DNA from: Paraburkholderia bannensis | Lineage (GTDB): Bacteria; Pseudomonadota; Gammaproteobacteria; Burkholderiales; Burkholderiaceae | Length of the DNA stretch: 64,000 nucleotides | Direction of reading: 5' to 3' | Assembly: GCF_014200455.1 (NCBI RefSeq) | Contig: NZ_JACHBW010000002.1 | Span: forward strand, 1-64,000 | In this document: positions 8,670 through 17,535 of the stretch, in pieces | Numbering within the stretch: the stretch's first letter is position 1 | How the letters are laid out: every line of letters begins with the position of its first letter | Notes under the pieces: model-generated | Seen by the model: the letters and a program-made list of their open reading frames with translations, nothing else | Told to the model about the DNA's origin: nothing | The model's database searches: none | Program-made: the position numbers and the translations under genes

Positions 8670-9617
8670 GTGGAATTGCGCGCGCTACGCTATTTCATCG
8701 AGGTCGTCCGGCAGCAGAGCTTTACGGCCGCCGCCGAAGCGCTGCACGTGACCCAACCCACCATCAGCAAGATGGTCAAGGCGCTGGAGGATGAAACCGG
8801 CACGCCGCTGCTGCTGCGCGACGCGCGCCAGATGGTGCTCACCGACGCGGGGCGCATCGTCTATCAGCGCGGCCAGGACGTGCTCGCCGCCCATGCGCAG
8901 TTGCAGGCCGAACTCGCCGATCTTGGCACGCTCGGGCGCGGCGAGATCACGATCGGCATTCCGCCGATGGGGGGCTCGTTGTTCACGCCCGCCATCGCCG
9001 CGTTCCGCCAGCGCTATCCCCGGATCGAACTCAAGCTCTTCGAGCAGGGCTCGCGCGCGATCGAGGCCGCGCTGATTTCCGGCGAACTCGAACTGGGCGG
9101 CGTGCTGCTGCCGGTCGATCCTGAACAGATCGACGTGCTGCCGATCTCGCATGAACTGCTGTGGCTGGTCGCGCCGCGTGGCTCGCGCTGGGACGGAGCG
9201 GCAAGCGTGCCGCTCGCGGATCTCGCCGCGGAGCCGTTCGTCTTTTATGGCGAGAGCCTAGCGCTCAACGATGTGGTACTCAACGCCTGCCACGCCGCCG
9301 GTTTCACGCCGCAGATCGTGGGCCGCAGCGGTCACTGGGACCTGATGGCCGCGCTGGTGCTCGCGGGCGTGGGCATCGCGCTGCTGCCCGCGCCTTATGT
9401 GCGGCGGCTGGATGCGGCGCGCTTCACCTGCCTGCCCGTTGCCGATCCGCAGATCACCTGGGACATGGCGATTGGCTGGAAGCGCAACGGCTATCTGTCG
9501 CACGCGGCGCGTGCGTGGCTTGCGGTGGCGCGCGAGGAATACGGCAAGCCCTCGACCTTTCTGGACGACTTCGTGCGCCCGCCCGGTCTGGAAAAATCCG
9601 CCGGCACGGGCCGATAA
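8670..9617 (+). CDS. LysR-family transcriptional regulator, divergent from lrgAB
   Basis: This 315-residue protein starts at a GTG preceded by GAGGAGA. Residues 1-60 are the winged helix-turn-helix (LRYFIEVVRQ.SFTAAAE.LHVTQPTIS). Residues ~90-295 are the type 2 periplasmic-binding-like effector domain (ITIGIPPMGGSL, ALISGELELGGVLLPV). Divergent orientation to a CidA/LrgB pair matches CidR-like regulators, which in other bacteria respond to acetate or overflow metabolism. That ligand is an inference only. Confidence 0.92.
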   Translation: MELRALRYFIEVVRQQSFTAAAEALHVTQPTISKMVKALEDETGTPLLLRDARQMVLTDAGRIVYQRGQDVLAAHAQLQAELADLGTLGRGEITIGIPPMGGSLFTPAIAAFRQRYPRIELKLFEQGSRAIEAALISGELELGGVLLPVDPEQIDVLPISHELLWLVAPRGSRWDGAASVPLADLAAEPFVFYGESLALNDVVLNACHAAGFTPQIVGRSGHWDLMAALVLAGVGIALLPAPYVRRLDAARFTCLPVADPQITWDMAIGWKRNGYLSHAARAWLAVAREEYGKPSTFLDDFVRPPGLEKSAGTGR

Positions 9618-9625
9618 ACGCGGCG

Positions 9626-9659
9626 AAAAAAAGCCGCCCGGCTCGCGCCGGACGGCTTT
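9626..9659. terminator. Shared terminator between convergent lysR and ompA-like genes
   Basis: AAAGCCG-C-CCGGC / GCCGG-A-CGGCTTT forms a 12-bp stem with one mismatch. Seven T follow on the minus strand, strong for the OmpA gene. The plus side ends CGGCTTTC and is weaker, for lysR. Confidence 0.8.
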
Positions 9660-9681
9660 CAGGCTGCTGCCGCTTCTGCGC

Positions 9682-10722
9682 TTACTTCGCGGCGAACGCA
9701 ATGCGGCGGTTGTGGAAACGCCCGCCAGCGGTGTCGTTGCTGTCGACCGGGTTGGCGTCGCCGTACCCGGCGGCCGTCAGCGTCGAAGCGCTCACGCCCT
9801 GCGCGACCAGATAGGTCAACACGGCCTGCGCGCGGCGTTTGGAGAGCACCTGGTTGGCCGTCTTGTCACCGACATTATCCGAATAGCCCGCCACTTCCAG
9901 ATGCACCGGCTTGCCTTGCTTCGCGCAAGCCTTCAGCACTTTGGCCGACTGGCGCAGGTCGTCGCCGGCCGACGCCGGAATCGTCACGCTGCCCGTGCTG
10001 AAGTTCACGACCTGCAGGTTGAGCACCTTCGCCACGTCGTCGCCCGCGCACGAGCCATTCGAACCGAACAGCCCCTTGAGCGCATCCTTGAAGGACTGCG
10101 TGGCATCGGCCACGGCCTTCTGCACGTTGAATACTCCGATATCGAAGCCCGAGCCGAACAGCGCCTTGAGCTTGTCGAGCCAGCCGAGTTTCGCGTCGGC
10201 GGCCGTGCCGCTGAGTTCGACGTGCGAGCCGTCGATCTTCACTTCCGCGCCGGGCAGCGCCATCAGCGGCAGCAGGCCGTCGAGGTGCGCAAGCCATTCG
10301 GTGGGCTTCGTCTTCGGATCGACGGTGATGTTGGCGCTGAACTTGCCGTCGCCGAACTTCTTCGTGAGCGCGTCCATCAGATGAGCCTTTTCGGCCTCGG
10401 TTCCGACCGTCGCGCTGATCGTCGGCACGCCGGCCTTGTCGACCGTAAACGACAGACGCGAGTCCTGCGTGGGCGCCGGGGCAGGCGCGGCGTCGCTGGC
10501 CGACGAAGCAGCCGTGGCAGCCGATGCAGCGCTCGCAGCGGAAGCATCCGCAGCCGAAGCCGAAGCCGCGACCGGCGCGCCGCCGTCCGAAGCCGCCACC
10601 ACAGCAGGCGCGCTGGCCGCCGATGCAGACGCAGACGTGTCCTGCGCCGCGTCGTCCTTCTGGCAGGAGCGCAGCGCGAAGAACGCAAGGATCAGCGCAA
10701 TCGCGGCGAGCAGCCACCAAAG
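9682..10722 (-). pseudogene. C-terminal half of a DUF937-OmpA protein: membrane segment, BON-like middle and OmpA domain, cut off by an upstream amber codon
   Basis: This stretch is open and in the same frame as the DUF937 half, separated only by TAG at 10723-10725. Directly after the TAG comes a membrane segment (LWWLLAAIALILAFFAL) ending in SCQK. An Ala/Ser linker follows, then a region with the look of a BON domain, then a complete OmpA-like peptidoglycan-binding domain (VTIPAS, GYSDNVGDKTANQ.LS.RRA, GYGDANPVDSNDT..GR..NRRI). The first usable start after the stop (GTG near 10600) would skip the membrane anchor. It is either a disrupted gene, a read-through product or a sequencing error. 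The domain itself appears intact. Confidence 0.75.
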
Positions 10723-11424
10723 CTACGAATGCTTGCGCTTTGCCGGCTCGATCGGCGGCGTGGTGGTGCCCACGGTCTGCGGCGGCGCCGCAGCGGGAAC
10801 CGGACGCACGACCGGTTGCGGATGTTCCAGATGCGCCGTCACATCCTTCAGACGCGTGAGAATCGAACCCGCGAACGCGGCTGCGGTGCCCAGACCGACA
10901 GCGTGTGCGAGGCGATCCGTCAGACTGGCGTTGACCGAGGAGAGTTGATGGCCGAGCAGCGTCGGCAGCGCGCCCACTGAGCCCGACGACGACACGAAGT
11001 GCTGCTTGATGATGCCCATCAGCGCCGCGCCCACCACGCCGGTCAGCGAGAATGCCGTCGATTGGGCCGCGCCGGTTTGTGCCGCGACCGCATCAGACAG
11101 TGCGCCCACGTTCACGCCGGCGGCGCGCTGGATCAACTCGCGGCCCGAAGTTTCGAGCTGGTTCAGCCCCGTCGTGCTGGAGAGCAGTTCGGGCAGTTGC
11201 TTGCCGATCAGCGCGTTCACGTCCGGCGACATGATGGTGGAGAACAGGCCGCGCGCGCCTTCGGCGGTGCTGCCGCGGTGCATGACGGCGGCGACGATCG
11301 CAGGCGCCGCAGCGCCCGTGACCTTGCGGGCGAGATCCGGCGTGAGGCCGAAGCGGCCAGCCAGGGAACGGACCACGTCATCGTTCATGACGGTGTCCAG
11401 CAGTTGAAAGACGTTGATACTCAT
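10723..11424 (-). CDS. DUF937 (YidB-like) domain protein, N-terminal half of an amber-split DUF937-OmpA gene
   Basis: The ATG at 11422-11424 has a strong GGAGGAA six bases upstream. The 233 residues start MSINVFQLLDTVM and continue FGLTPDLARKV, GAAAPAIVAAVM and G..GLFSTIMSPDVN, typical of DUF937 alpha-helical repeats. A Pro-rich linker ends in the basic KRKHS immediately before TAG. In Burkholderiales relatives I expect a single ~580-residue protein with DUF937, one membrane helix and an OmpA domain linking the inner membrane or periplasm to peptidoglycan. As it stands, this half would be a soluble cytoplasmic protein without its anchor. Confidence 0.8.
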   Translation of the reverse strand: MSINVFQLLDTVMNDDVVRSLAGRFGLTPDLARKVTGAAAPAIVAAVMHRGSTAEGARGLFSTIMSPDVNALIGKQLPELLSSTTGLNQLETSGRELIQRAAGVNVGALSDAVAAQTGAAQSTAFSLTGVVGAALMGIIKQHFVSSSGSVGALPTLLGHQLSSVNASLTDRLAHAVGLGTAAAFAGSILTRLKDVTAHLEHPQPVVRPVPAAAPPQTVGTTTPPIEPAKRKHS

Positions 11425-11536
11425 CGAGGCGGTTCCTCCAGTTTTCGCGGACGCGCCAACTGACACGCCCAAGGTGCCGCGCGATTATAGGGAGTCCGAA
11501 ATCTCGAAAAAGTAGAAGGCGCCGATGCCGCACACT

Positions 11537-11578
11537 CTTTGACGAAAACCCCATCAAAAAGCCACGTTTTCGTCAAAG
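11537..11578. repeat. 13-bp perfect inverted repeat upstream of the DUF937 gene
   Basis: CTTTGACGAAAAC (11537-11549) and its exact complement GTTTTCGTCAAAG (11566-11578) flank a 16-base spacer, 113 bases before the DUF937 ATG. It could be a regulator operator or a transcription-stop hairpin. There is no T-run on either side. Confidence 0.6.
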
Positions 11579-11585
11579 CAAGGTC

Positions 11586-11614
11586 AAAAAGCGAGGCGGA
11601 TCACGCCTCGCTTT
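11586..11614 (-). terminator. Rho-independent terminator of the GMC oxidoreductase gene
   Basis: AAAGCGAGGCG / CGCCTCGCTTT forms an 11-bp perfect stem with a five-base loop, followed on the minus strand by TTTT. It lies about 85 bases past the GMC stop. Confidence 0.85.
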
Positions 11615-11696
11615 GGTGTTGGTCTGCGTCTTTGGTGTGGGTCTGCGTGTTGGGAGCAAGGGCGAAGAGAGCGTCAGGAAAAATCGACATTGCCTG

Positions 11697-13328
11697 TCAG
11701 GCAACGACGTTCGCATCGTACGGGGCGACGCCGGAGCGTCGGGTTTCGGCGATAAAGTCCGCTGCGCGCTCGCCGATCATCACGGTCGGCGCGTTGGTGT
11801 TGCCGCCGATCAGCGTCGGCATCACGGATGCATCGGCGATACGCAGATGCGTGACGCCGCGCACGCGCAACTGCGCATCGACGACCGAACGCGCGTCGCC
11901 GCCCATGCGGCAGGTGGCCACGGGGTGATAGATCGTGTCGGCGTGTTGCGCGATGGTTGCGCGCAACTCGGCGTCGCTCTGGCCTGCATGCGTGTAGAGC
12001 TCGCGCCCGCCCAGTTGCGCGAGCGGGGCGGCGTCGAGAATGCGCCGCGCGAGGCGCGTGCCTTCCACCAGCAGATCGAGGTCGCGCGTATCCGAAAAGA
12101 AACGCGGATCGATCACGGGCGCCACGCGCGCATCGGCGCTCGCAAGCGTGACGGTGCCGCGGCTCGCCGGGCGCAGCACGCACACATGCAGCGAGTAGCC
12201 GTGCCCCCAATGCAGCCGGCGGCTATGGTCGTCGACGAGCGCGGTGCAGAAGTGCAATTGCAGATCGGGCCGATCGAGCTCCGGACGGCTCTTGATGAAG
12301 CCGCCTGCCTCGGCGACGTTGGTGGTGAACATGCCGCGCCGCTTGCTGAGGTAGCGCACGAGTCCAGGCACCATCTTCGCCGCGCCGCGCAGCGAGTAGC
12401 CCACGGTCTCGCTCGAATGCACGCGTTTGTTGTAGGTGAAGTCGATGTGGTCGATCAGGTTTTGGCCGACCTCGGGCGCGTCGTGCAACACGCCGATGCC
12501 AAGCGCGCGCAGTTGATCGGCGGGACCGATGCCCGAACACATCAGCAGTTGCGGCGAGTTGAAGGCGCCCGCCGCGAGGATCACCTCGGCGCGCGCCTGC
12601 AGGATTTCCGTACGGCCGCCGCGCGCGATTTCGACGCCATTTGCGCGCGCGCCGTCGAACACCACGCGCAGCACGGTGGCATCGGCGATCGGATGGAGAT
12701 TCGCGCGCGCTTTGCCGTAGAGATAGGCGCGCGCCACGGTGCAGCGTTCGCCGCCGCGCTGCGTCACCTGATAGAAGCCGACGCCTTCCTGCTGCGCGCC
12801 ATTGAAATCGTCGTTAAGCGCGAAGCCCGCCTCGTGCGCGGCGGCGACGAAACGCTCCGCCACCGGATTGCGCTCGCACAGATCGGACACGCCCAGCGGC
12901 CCGCCCGCGCCGTGCCACGCGCTCGCGCCGCGCGAATTGTCTTCGGCGCGGCGGAAATACGGCAGCACATCGTCCCACGCCCAGCCCGCGCAACCCAGCT
13001 GCGCCCACTCGTCGTAATCGAGCCGATGGCCGCGCGTGTAGATCATCGCGTTGATCGCGCTCGAACCGCCGAAGCCGCGTCCGCGCGGCTGATAACCGCG
13101 CCGGCCCGCGAGGCCCGGCTGCGGCTCGGTCTGATACGCGTAATTGTTCTTCGTGCGAAACGGCACGAGCGCGGCCACGCCCATCGGCATGTTCACGAAG
13201 AGATTGCGATCGGTGTGCGGCCCGGCCTCGATCAGCGCGATGCTGGCTTCGGGACAACGCTCGGCCAGACGTCCGGCGAGCGATGCGCCGCCCGAGCCGC
13301 CGCCTACGATGATGTAGTCGTATTCCAT
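11697..13328 (-). CDS. GMC-family FAD oxidoreductase (choline dehydrogenase-like)
   Basis: This 543-residue flavoprotein starts with the FAD dinucleotide motif DYIIVGGGSGGASLAGRL. GMC signature 1 (GRGFGGSSAINAM) is near residue 82, and signature 2 (GAFNSPQLLMCSGIGP) near residue 255. The C-terminal catalytic block H.VATCRMG and D..VMPTLIGGNTNAP supplies the active-site His/Asn pair. It oxidises a primary alcohol. Choline, PEG or aliphatic alcohols are all possible; betAB partners are absent and the start is alcohol dehydrogenase-like. It is divergent from the acyl-CoA and aldehyde dehydrogenase genes, suggesting an alcohol - aldehyde - acid route. Confidence 0.93.
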   Translation of the reverse strand: MEYDYIIVGGGSGGASLAGRLAERCPEASIALIEAGPHTDRNLFVNMPMGVAALVPFRTKNNYAYQTEPQPGLAGRRGYQPRGRGFGGSSAINAMIYTRGHRLDYDEWAQLGCAGWAWDDVLPYFRRAEDNSRGASAWHGAGGPLGVSDLCERNPVAERFVAAAHEAGFALNDDFNGAQQEGVGFYQVTQRGGERCTVARAYLYGKARANLHPIADATVLRVVFDGARANGVEIARGGRTEILQARAEVILAAGAFNSPQLLMCSGIGPADQLRALGIGVLHDAPEVGQNLIDHIDFTYNKRVHSSETVGYSLRGAAKMVPGLVRYLSKRRGMFTTNVAEAGGFIKSRPELDRPDLQLHFCTALVDDHSRRLHWGHGYSLHVCVLRPASRGTVTLASADARVAPVIDPRFFSDTRDLDLLVEGTRLARRILDAAPLAQLGGRELYTHAGQSDAELRATIAQHADTIYHPVATCRMGGDARSVVDAQLRVRGVTHLRIADASVMPTLIGGNTNAPTVMIGERAADFIAETRRSGVAPYDANVVA

Positions 13329-13823
13329 GAGCCTCCCTGTCGGCGGGACTTGGCGCTTTAGCGCTTAGTCCCGCCCCATGCAGAGCTGTCGGCGGGACTT
13401 GGCGCTTCAGCGCTTGGTCCTGTCCCAGCAGCGCATGTGTCTCTCAATGTATTGCGTTGCGCCTGGCGCCTGGATGAGGCACGCTAGATGCACGCTCGTT
13501 CGATTTCTTTGTATCGCGCATTGTAGGAAGCGTCTGAAGCTACGGTCAGCATTTATGTCAGAGCGCATCCTCTAATTCTGATGCGCTGTAAGTGGCCGAT
13601 CGGCGGCTACCATAAAAGACGGTTCAGCCGACAGAGCTGACGGATTCCGGCAAGCAGCACAGGGAGCGCCGGAGCATTCCCGCGGCGCATTTGCCGCGGC
13701 GCATCAAACCTCGGGCGCTGATCGAGCCAGCCCGCCGCCGCCTCCCGCCTTGCAGCATCGCGAATATCCGGACAACGCGACAGGCCGCGCTCAATGGCGC
13801 GCCGCCGATGGAGACAGGTCACG
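13329..13823. other. Divergent intergenic region between GMC oxidoreductase and acyl-CoA dehydrogenase
   Basis: This 495-base gap has no convincing gene. It holds two copies of a hairpin repeat (13342-13375, 13391-13426) and a more AT-rich stretch at 13500-13600 that probably carries the divergent promoters. No regulator gene is present. Confidence 0.5.
13337..13426. repeat. Tandem pair of REP-like hairpins
   Basis: The 22-base sequence starting CTGTCGGCGGGACTTGG occurs at 13337 and 13386 (period 49). Each copy folds with a following GCGCTT-R-GTCC arm. The first hairpin has perfect 9-bp outer arms (GGCGGGACT/AGTCCCGCC, 13342-13375). The second (13391-13426) has decayed outer pairs. They share their core with the element at 4564-4593. 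Confidence 0.75.
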
Positions 13824-15623
13824 ATGGAACCGCTCGACTCGACGCAAACCGGCGCTCACCGGCCCGGTACGACGCACGAGGTCACGAATCAGGCGCCGCC
13901 GCTCGCCGATTACAACCTTTTTGCCTGCGACGCCGCGCTGGGCGAGGCGCTCGAACGTGCAGGCGCCCAGTGGCACCGCGAGGCGCTGACGCAACACGGC
14001 GCGAAGCTGGGCGCTGCGGCCACACTTGAACTCGCCGATCTCGCCAACCGTCACGCGCCCGAACTGCACACGCACACGCCGCGCGGCGAACGCATCGACG
14101 CCCTCGAATTCCATCCGTCCTGGCACGAACTGCTCGCGCTGCTGCGCGCCGAAGCCCTGCATGCACTGCCGTTTTCGCAGCCGCGTCCCGGCGCGATGGC
14201 GGCGCGCTGCGCGGGCTACTTCCTGCACGCGCAGCTCGAATCGGGCTCGCTGTGCCCGCTCACGATGACATTCGCCAGCATCCCCGTGCTGCAAAACGAA
14301 CCCGCGTTGTTCGAGACGCTGCGCGACAAGCTCTACACGCGCGAACACGATGCGCGCGACATCCCGCTCGCGCACAAGCGATCGATGATGATCGGCATGG
14401 GCATGACCGAGAAGCAGGGCGGCTCGGACGTGCGCAGCAACCGCACGGAAGCGCGCGTGGCTGACCCGTCCGGCGCGCAGAGCGGACGCGGCGCGGCGTA
14501 TCTGCTCACCGGCCACAAGTGGTTCTTTTCCGCGCCGCAGTGCGACGCGCATCTGGTGCTCGCGCGCACCGCCGGACACGCCGGTCTTTCCTGCTTCTTC
14601 GTGCCGCGTTTTCGCCCCGACGGTACGAAGAACGCCGTCATCGTGCAGCGTCTGAAGGACAAGCTCGGCAACCGCTCGAACGCCAGCAGCGAAGTGGAAT
14701 TCTTCGACGCCTACGGCGTGATGATCGGCGACGAAGGGCGCGGCGTGCCCACCATCATCGAGATGGCCAACTACACGCGCCTCGACTGCGTGATTGGCAG
14801 CGCGGCGCTCATGCGCGCGGCGCTGGTGCAGGCGATCCATCACGCGCGCCACCGCAGCGCCTTCGGCCGCCCACTCGCCCAGCAGCCGCTCATGCAGAAC
14901 GTGCTTGCCGATCTCGCGCTGGAATCCGAAGCCGCGACGGTGCTGTTCATGCGTCTCGCGCAGGCCTTCGAACCAGACGCCGCACCAGCCGCTCAAGCCG
15001 AAGAAAGCGATAAAGCCCGCGTAGCCCGCGCCTGGCGGCGCATCGTTACGCCCGCCGCCAAGTTCTGGGTCTGCAAGCGCGCGCTCGCGTTCACGGGCGA
15101 GGCGATGGAGGTCTGGGGCGGCAACGGCTACGTCGAGGAAGGGCCGATGGCGCGCTTCTACCGCGAAGCGCCCGTCAACTCGATCTGGGAAGGCTCGGGC
15201 AACGTGATGTGCCTCGACGTGCTGCGCGCGCTGGAGCGCGAGGCCGATGCCGCGCAGGCGCTCTTTCTGGCTTGGCGGCGCGAGGCGGCGGGACATCCCG
15301 TATTGAGCGCCGCGCTCGACCGGCTTTGCGTGCTCCTCAACGGCGCGCCCGGCACGCGCGAAGCCGGTGCGCGGCGCATCGCCCAGCAGATCGTGCTGAT
15401 CGCGCAGGCGATGCTGCTGCGCGCTGGCTCGTCCAAAGCCGCGGGCGAAGTCGCCGACGCCTTTATCGCCACACGCCTGGACGAGCACGAAGCCGATTGC
15501 GGCCGCGTGTTCGGCACCCTGCCCGCGCGCTTCGATCACGCCGCGCTGATCGAGCGCGCGTTTCCTGCCGTCGCCGACGCCCACGACGTTGCCCATAACG
15601 CTACCCACCACGCCGCACAATAA
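13824..15623 (+). CDS. AidB-type acyl-CoA dehydrogenase
   Basis: This 599-residue flavoprotein belongs to the long acyl-CoA dehydrogenase branch that includes AidB: GMGMTEKQGGSDVRSN, the YLLTGHKWFFSAP block, GDEGRGVPTIIEM, and WGGNGYVEEGPMAR for FAD binding and catalysis. The ATG at 13824 is chosen because GGAGACAGG precedes it and homology begins there. An Ala/Glu-rich loop near residues 395-405 looks like a lineage insertion. AidB itself belongs to the alkylation-damage response. This context, beside aldehyde and GMC dehydrogenases, instead suggests catabolism of an alcohol or branched acyl compound. Confidence 0.9.
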   Translation: MEPLDSTQTGAHRPGTTHEVTNQAPPLADYNLFACDAALGEALERAGAQWHREALTQHGAKLGAAATLELADLANRHAPELHTHTPRGERIDALEFHPSWHELLALLRAEALHALPFSQPRPGAMAARCAGYFLHAQLESGSLCPLTMTFASIPVLQNEPALFETLRDKLYTREHDARDIPLAHKRSMMIGMGMTEKQGGSDVRSNRTEARVADPSGAQSGRGAAYLLTGHKWFFSAPQCDAHLVLARTAGHAGLSCFFVPRFRPDGTKNAVIVQRLKDKLGNRSNASSEVEFFDAYGVMIGDEGRGVPTIIEMANYTRLDCVIGSAALMRAALVQAIHHARHRSAFGRPLAQQPLMQNVLADLALESEAATVLFMRLAQAFEPDAAPAAQAEESDKARVARAWRRIVTPAAKFWVCKRALAFTGEAMEVWGGNGYVEEGPMARFYREAPVNSIWEGSGNVMCLDVLRALEREADAAQALFLAWRREAAGHPVLSAALDRLCVLLNGAPGTREAGARRIAQQIVLIAQAMLLRAGSSKAAGEVADAFIATRLDEHEADCGRVFGTLPARFDHAALIERAFPAVADAHDVAHNATHHAAQ

Positions 15624-15656
15624 GGCGCGCCCGACGCCCTCACCCAAGGACCGACC

Positions 15657-17102
15657 ATGAAGCACGATCTGCCCGAAGAAGCCGTCGCGCGCGCCAGCGG
15701 CGATGCGCCCCCATCGAACCTCGGCGCCCTGCTCGCGGCGCAGCGCGAAGCGTATCTACGCGCGCCCTTTCCTGTGTGGAGCGAGCGCGCCCGCAACCTG
15801 CGCGCGCTGCGCGACGTGCTGTTCGCCAGCCAGGACGCGCTCGCCGAGGCGATGAACGCCGACTTCGGCCAGCGCTCCAAGGCCGAAGTCGCGCTTGCGG
15901 AATTCGTGGTCCTCAAACAGGAAATCGATTCCGCGCTCAAGCATGGCGAGCGCTGGATGCGCGCGCAACGCCGTCGCGCCGGCAAATGGCTGATGCCGGG
16001 CCGCGCCCGCGTGGTGCCGCAGCCGATCGGCGTGGCGGGCATCGTGGTGCCGTGGAACTATCCGCTGCTGCTCGGCGCGGGGCCGCTCGTCTGTGCGCTC
16101 GCGGCGGGCTGTCGCGCGATGATCAAGATGTCGGAGTTGACGCCGCGCACTTCGGCGCTGTTCGGCGATCTGATCGCCCAGACCTTCGCACCCGATCACG
16201 TCACGGTCGTCAATGGCGACGCCGCCGTGGGCGCGGCCTTCACGGCGCTGCCCTTCGATCACCTGCTGTTCACCGGCTCGACGCGCATCGGCCACGAGGT
16301 CATGCGTGCGGCCGCCGCGAACCTCACGCCGGTCACGCTGGAACTGGGCGGCAAGTCGCCCGCGCTGATCGGCGAGCACGCGCGCTTCGACTACGCCGTG
16401 GACAGCCTGCTGCTGGGCAAGACGCTCAACGCCGGGCAGACCTGCATCGCGCCGGATTACGTGCTCTTGCCGCGCGGCAAGGAAGATGCGTTCATTGCCC
16501 GCGCGCGCGTGCGATTCGCCGAGTTGTATCCCGATTTCGCCAACAATCGCGACTACACCTCGATCATTTCGACGCGGCATTACGAACGGCTCGAACGTCT
16601 GGCCGACGAAGCCCAGGCCGAAGGCGCGCAGCTGCACGCGCTCGGCCCGCGCGACGCCGCCACGCGCCAGTTCGCGCCGGTGCTGGTGACGGGCGCGCCC
16701 ACGCACACGCAGTTGATGCAGGAGGAGATTTTCGGGCCGCTGTTGCCGATCGTGCCGTACGACTCGCTCGACGAGGCGCTGCGCTACGTGAACGCGCGCG
16801 CCCGGCCGCTGGCGCTCTATCTCTACGCCGACGATGCACGCACCGTCGATCGCGTGACGCACGAAACCATCGCGGGCGGGATGTCGGTGAACGAAACGCT
16901 GATGCATATCGCCGCCGAAGGGCTGCCGTTTGGCGGCGTCGGCGCAAGCGGGATGGGTTCGTATCACGGCTACGAGGGCTTCTGCACGTTCTCGAAAATG
17001 AAGCCCGTGTTCACGCAGGCGCGCCTGAACGCGCGCCATCTGATCGCGCCGCCCTACGGCAAGCTGTTCAATACGCTGATCCGCGTGATGCTGAAGTTCT
17101 AG
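15657..17102 (+). CDS. calB: Coniferyl-aldehyde-type NAD(P)-dependent aldehyde dehydrogenase
   Basis: This 481-residue enzyme has the class 3-like aldehyde dehydrogenase motifs: VPWNYPLLL (residues 131-139), FTGSTRIGHEVM, catalytic Glu229 in LELGGKSP, and nucleophile Cys263 in NAGQTCIAP. The C-terminus (GASGMGSYHG.EGFCTFSKMKPV) is typical of coniferyl-aldehyde dehydrogenases. The class oxidises hydrophobic or aromatic aldehydes to acids. It starts 33 bases after the acyl-CoA dehydrogenase stop, so the two form an operon. The symbol reflects family similarity; the real substrate is not shown. Confidence 0.88.
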   Translation: MKHDLPEEAVARASGDAPPSNLGALLAAQREAYLRAPFPVWSERARNLRALRDVLFASQDALAEAMNADFGQRSKAEVALAEFVVLKQEIDSALKHGERWMRAQRRRAGKWLMPGRARVVPQPIGVAGIVVPWNYPLLLGAGPLVCALAAGCRAMIKMSELTPRTSALFGDLIAQTFAPDHVTVVNGDAAVGAAFTALPFDHLLFTGSTRIGHEVMRAAAANLTPVTLELGGKSPALIGEHARFDYAVDSLLLGKTLNAGQTCIAPDYVLLPRGKEDAFIARARVRFAELYPDFANNRDYTSIISTRHYERLERLADEAQAEGAQLHALGPRDAATRQFAPVLVTGAPTHTQLMQEEIFGPLLPIVPYDSLDEALRYVNARARPLALYLYADDARTVDRVTHETIAGGMSVNETLMHIAAEGLPFGGVGASGMGSYHGYEGFCTFSKMKPVFTQARLNARHLIAPPYGKLFNTLIRVMLKF

Positions 17103-17103
17103 C

Positions 17104-17127
17104 GTCCTGGTCCTGGTCCTGGTCCTA
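17104..17127. repeat. Hexamer tandem repeat at the convergent gene junction
   Basis: GTCCTG repeats three times and ends in GTCCTA, overlapping the stop codon of the minus-strand FlhB-like gene. No hairpin terminator is visible between the two convergent genes. Confidence 0.6.
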
Positions 17128-17535
17128 AGCCTGGCCCGGGCCTTTGAGCGCGGGGAAGCGGAACGGATTGACCGTGAGCGCTTTGGGGTCGGGCGTGCCG
17201 GCCGGCGCGGCCTGATTTTGTGTTTGCTTCTGCGCCTGCTTTTCAACGGCCTTCGCGTTCAGATCCACGGCTTCGAGACCGTGCAGCCAGGCGAGCAGTT
17301 CCGCCACGGCCTGATAGAGCTGCGGCGGAATCTGCGAATCCAGATCCACCTGCATGAGCAACGACACCATCTCGGGCGCTTCGTGCACGTACAGCCCCGC
17401 CTCCCTCGCGCGCTGCACGATCATCTCGGCGACAAGGCCATAGCCCTTGGCGACCACGCGCGGCGCGCCGTCGCGCGAAACCGGGTCGTCGTAGGCGAGC
17501 GCCGCGGCGCTCTTGCGATTGGTGCGGCTCATCAT
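17125..17535 (-). CDS. fhlB: FhlB: stand-alone homologue of the FlhB C-terminal export-switch domain
   Basis: This 136-residue soluble protein aligns with the part of FlhB after its autocleavage site: DGAPRVVAKG.GLVA, REAGLYVHEAPEM..LLM and V.LDSQIPPQLYQAVAELLAW. Full FlhB in this window has APRVVAKGVNLVA and IPGPLYGAVAQVLAW. The cleavage tetrapeptide NPTH is replaced by a DDPVS-like sequence, so no self-cleavage is expected. It overlaps the preceding FliK-like gene by four bases (ATGA), so the two are translationally coupled. Related FhlB proteins can partly replace the cleaved FlhB fragment in export-specificity switching. That role is inferred here. Confidence 0.88.
   Translation of the reverse strand: MMSRTNRKSAAALAYDDPVSRDGAPRVVAKGYGLVAEMIVQRAREAGLYVHEAPEMVSLLMQVDLDSQIPPQLYQAVAELLAWLHGLEAVDLNAKAVEKQAQKQTQNQAAPAGTPDPKALTVNPFRFPALKGPGQA

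Noticed and set aside
13791..15665. 624-codon minus-strand frame opposite the acyl-CoA dehydrogenase
   Set aside because: No domain, Arg/His-rich, and the plus-strand enzyme motifs are complete.
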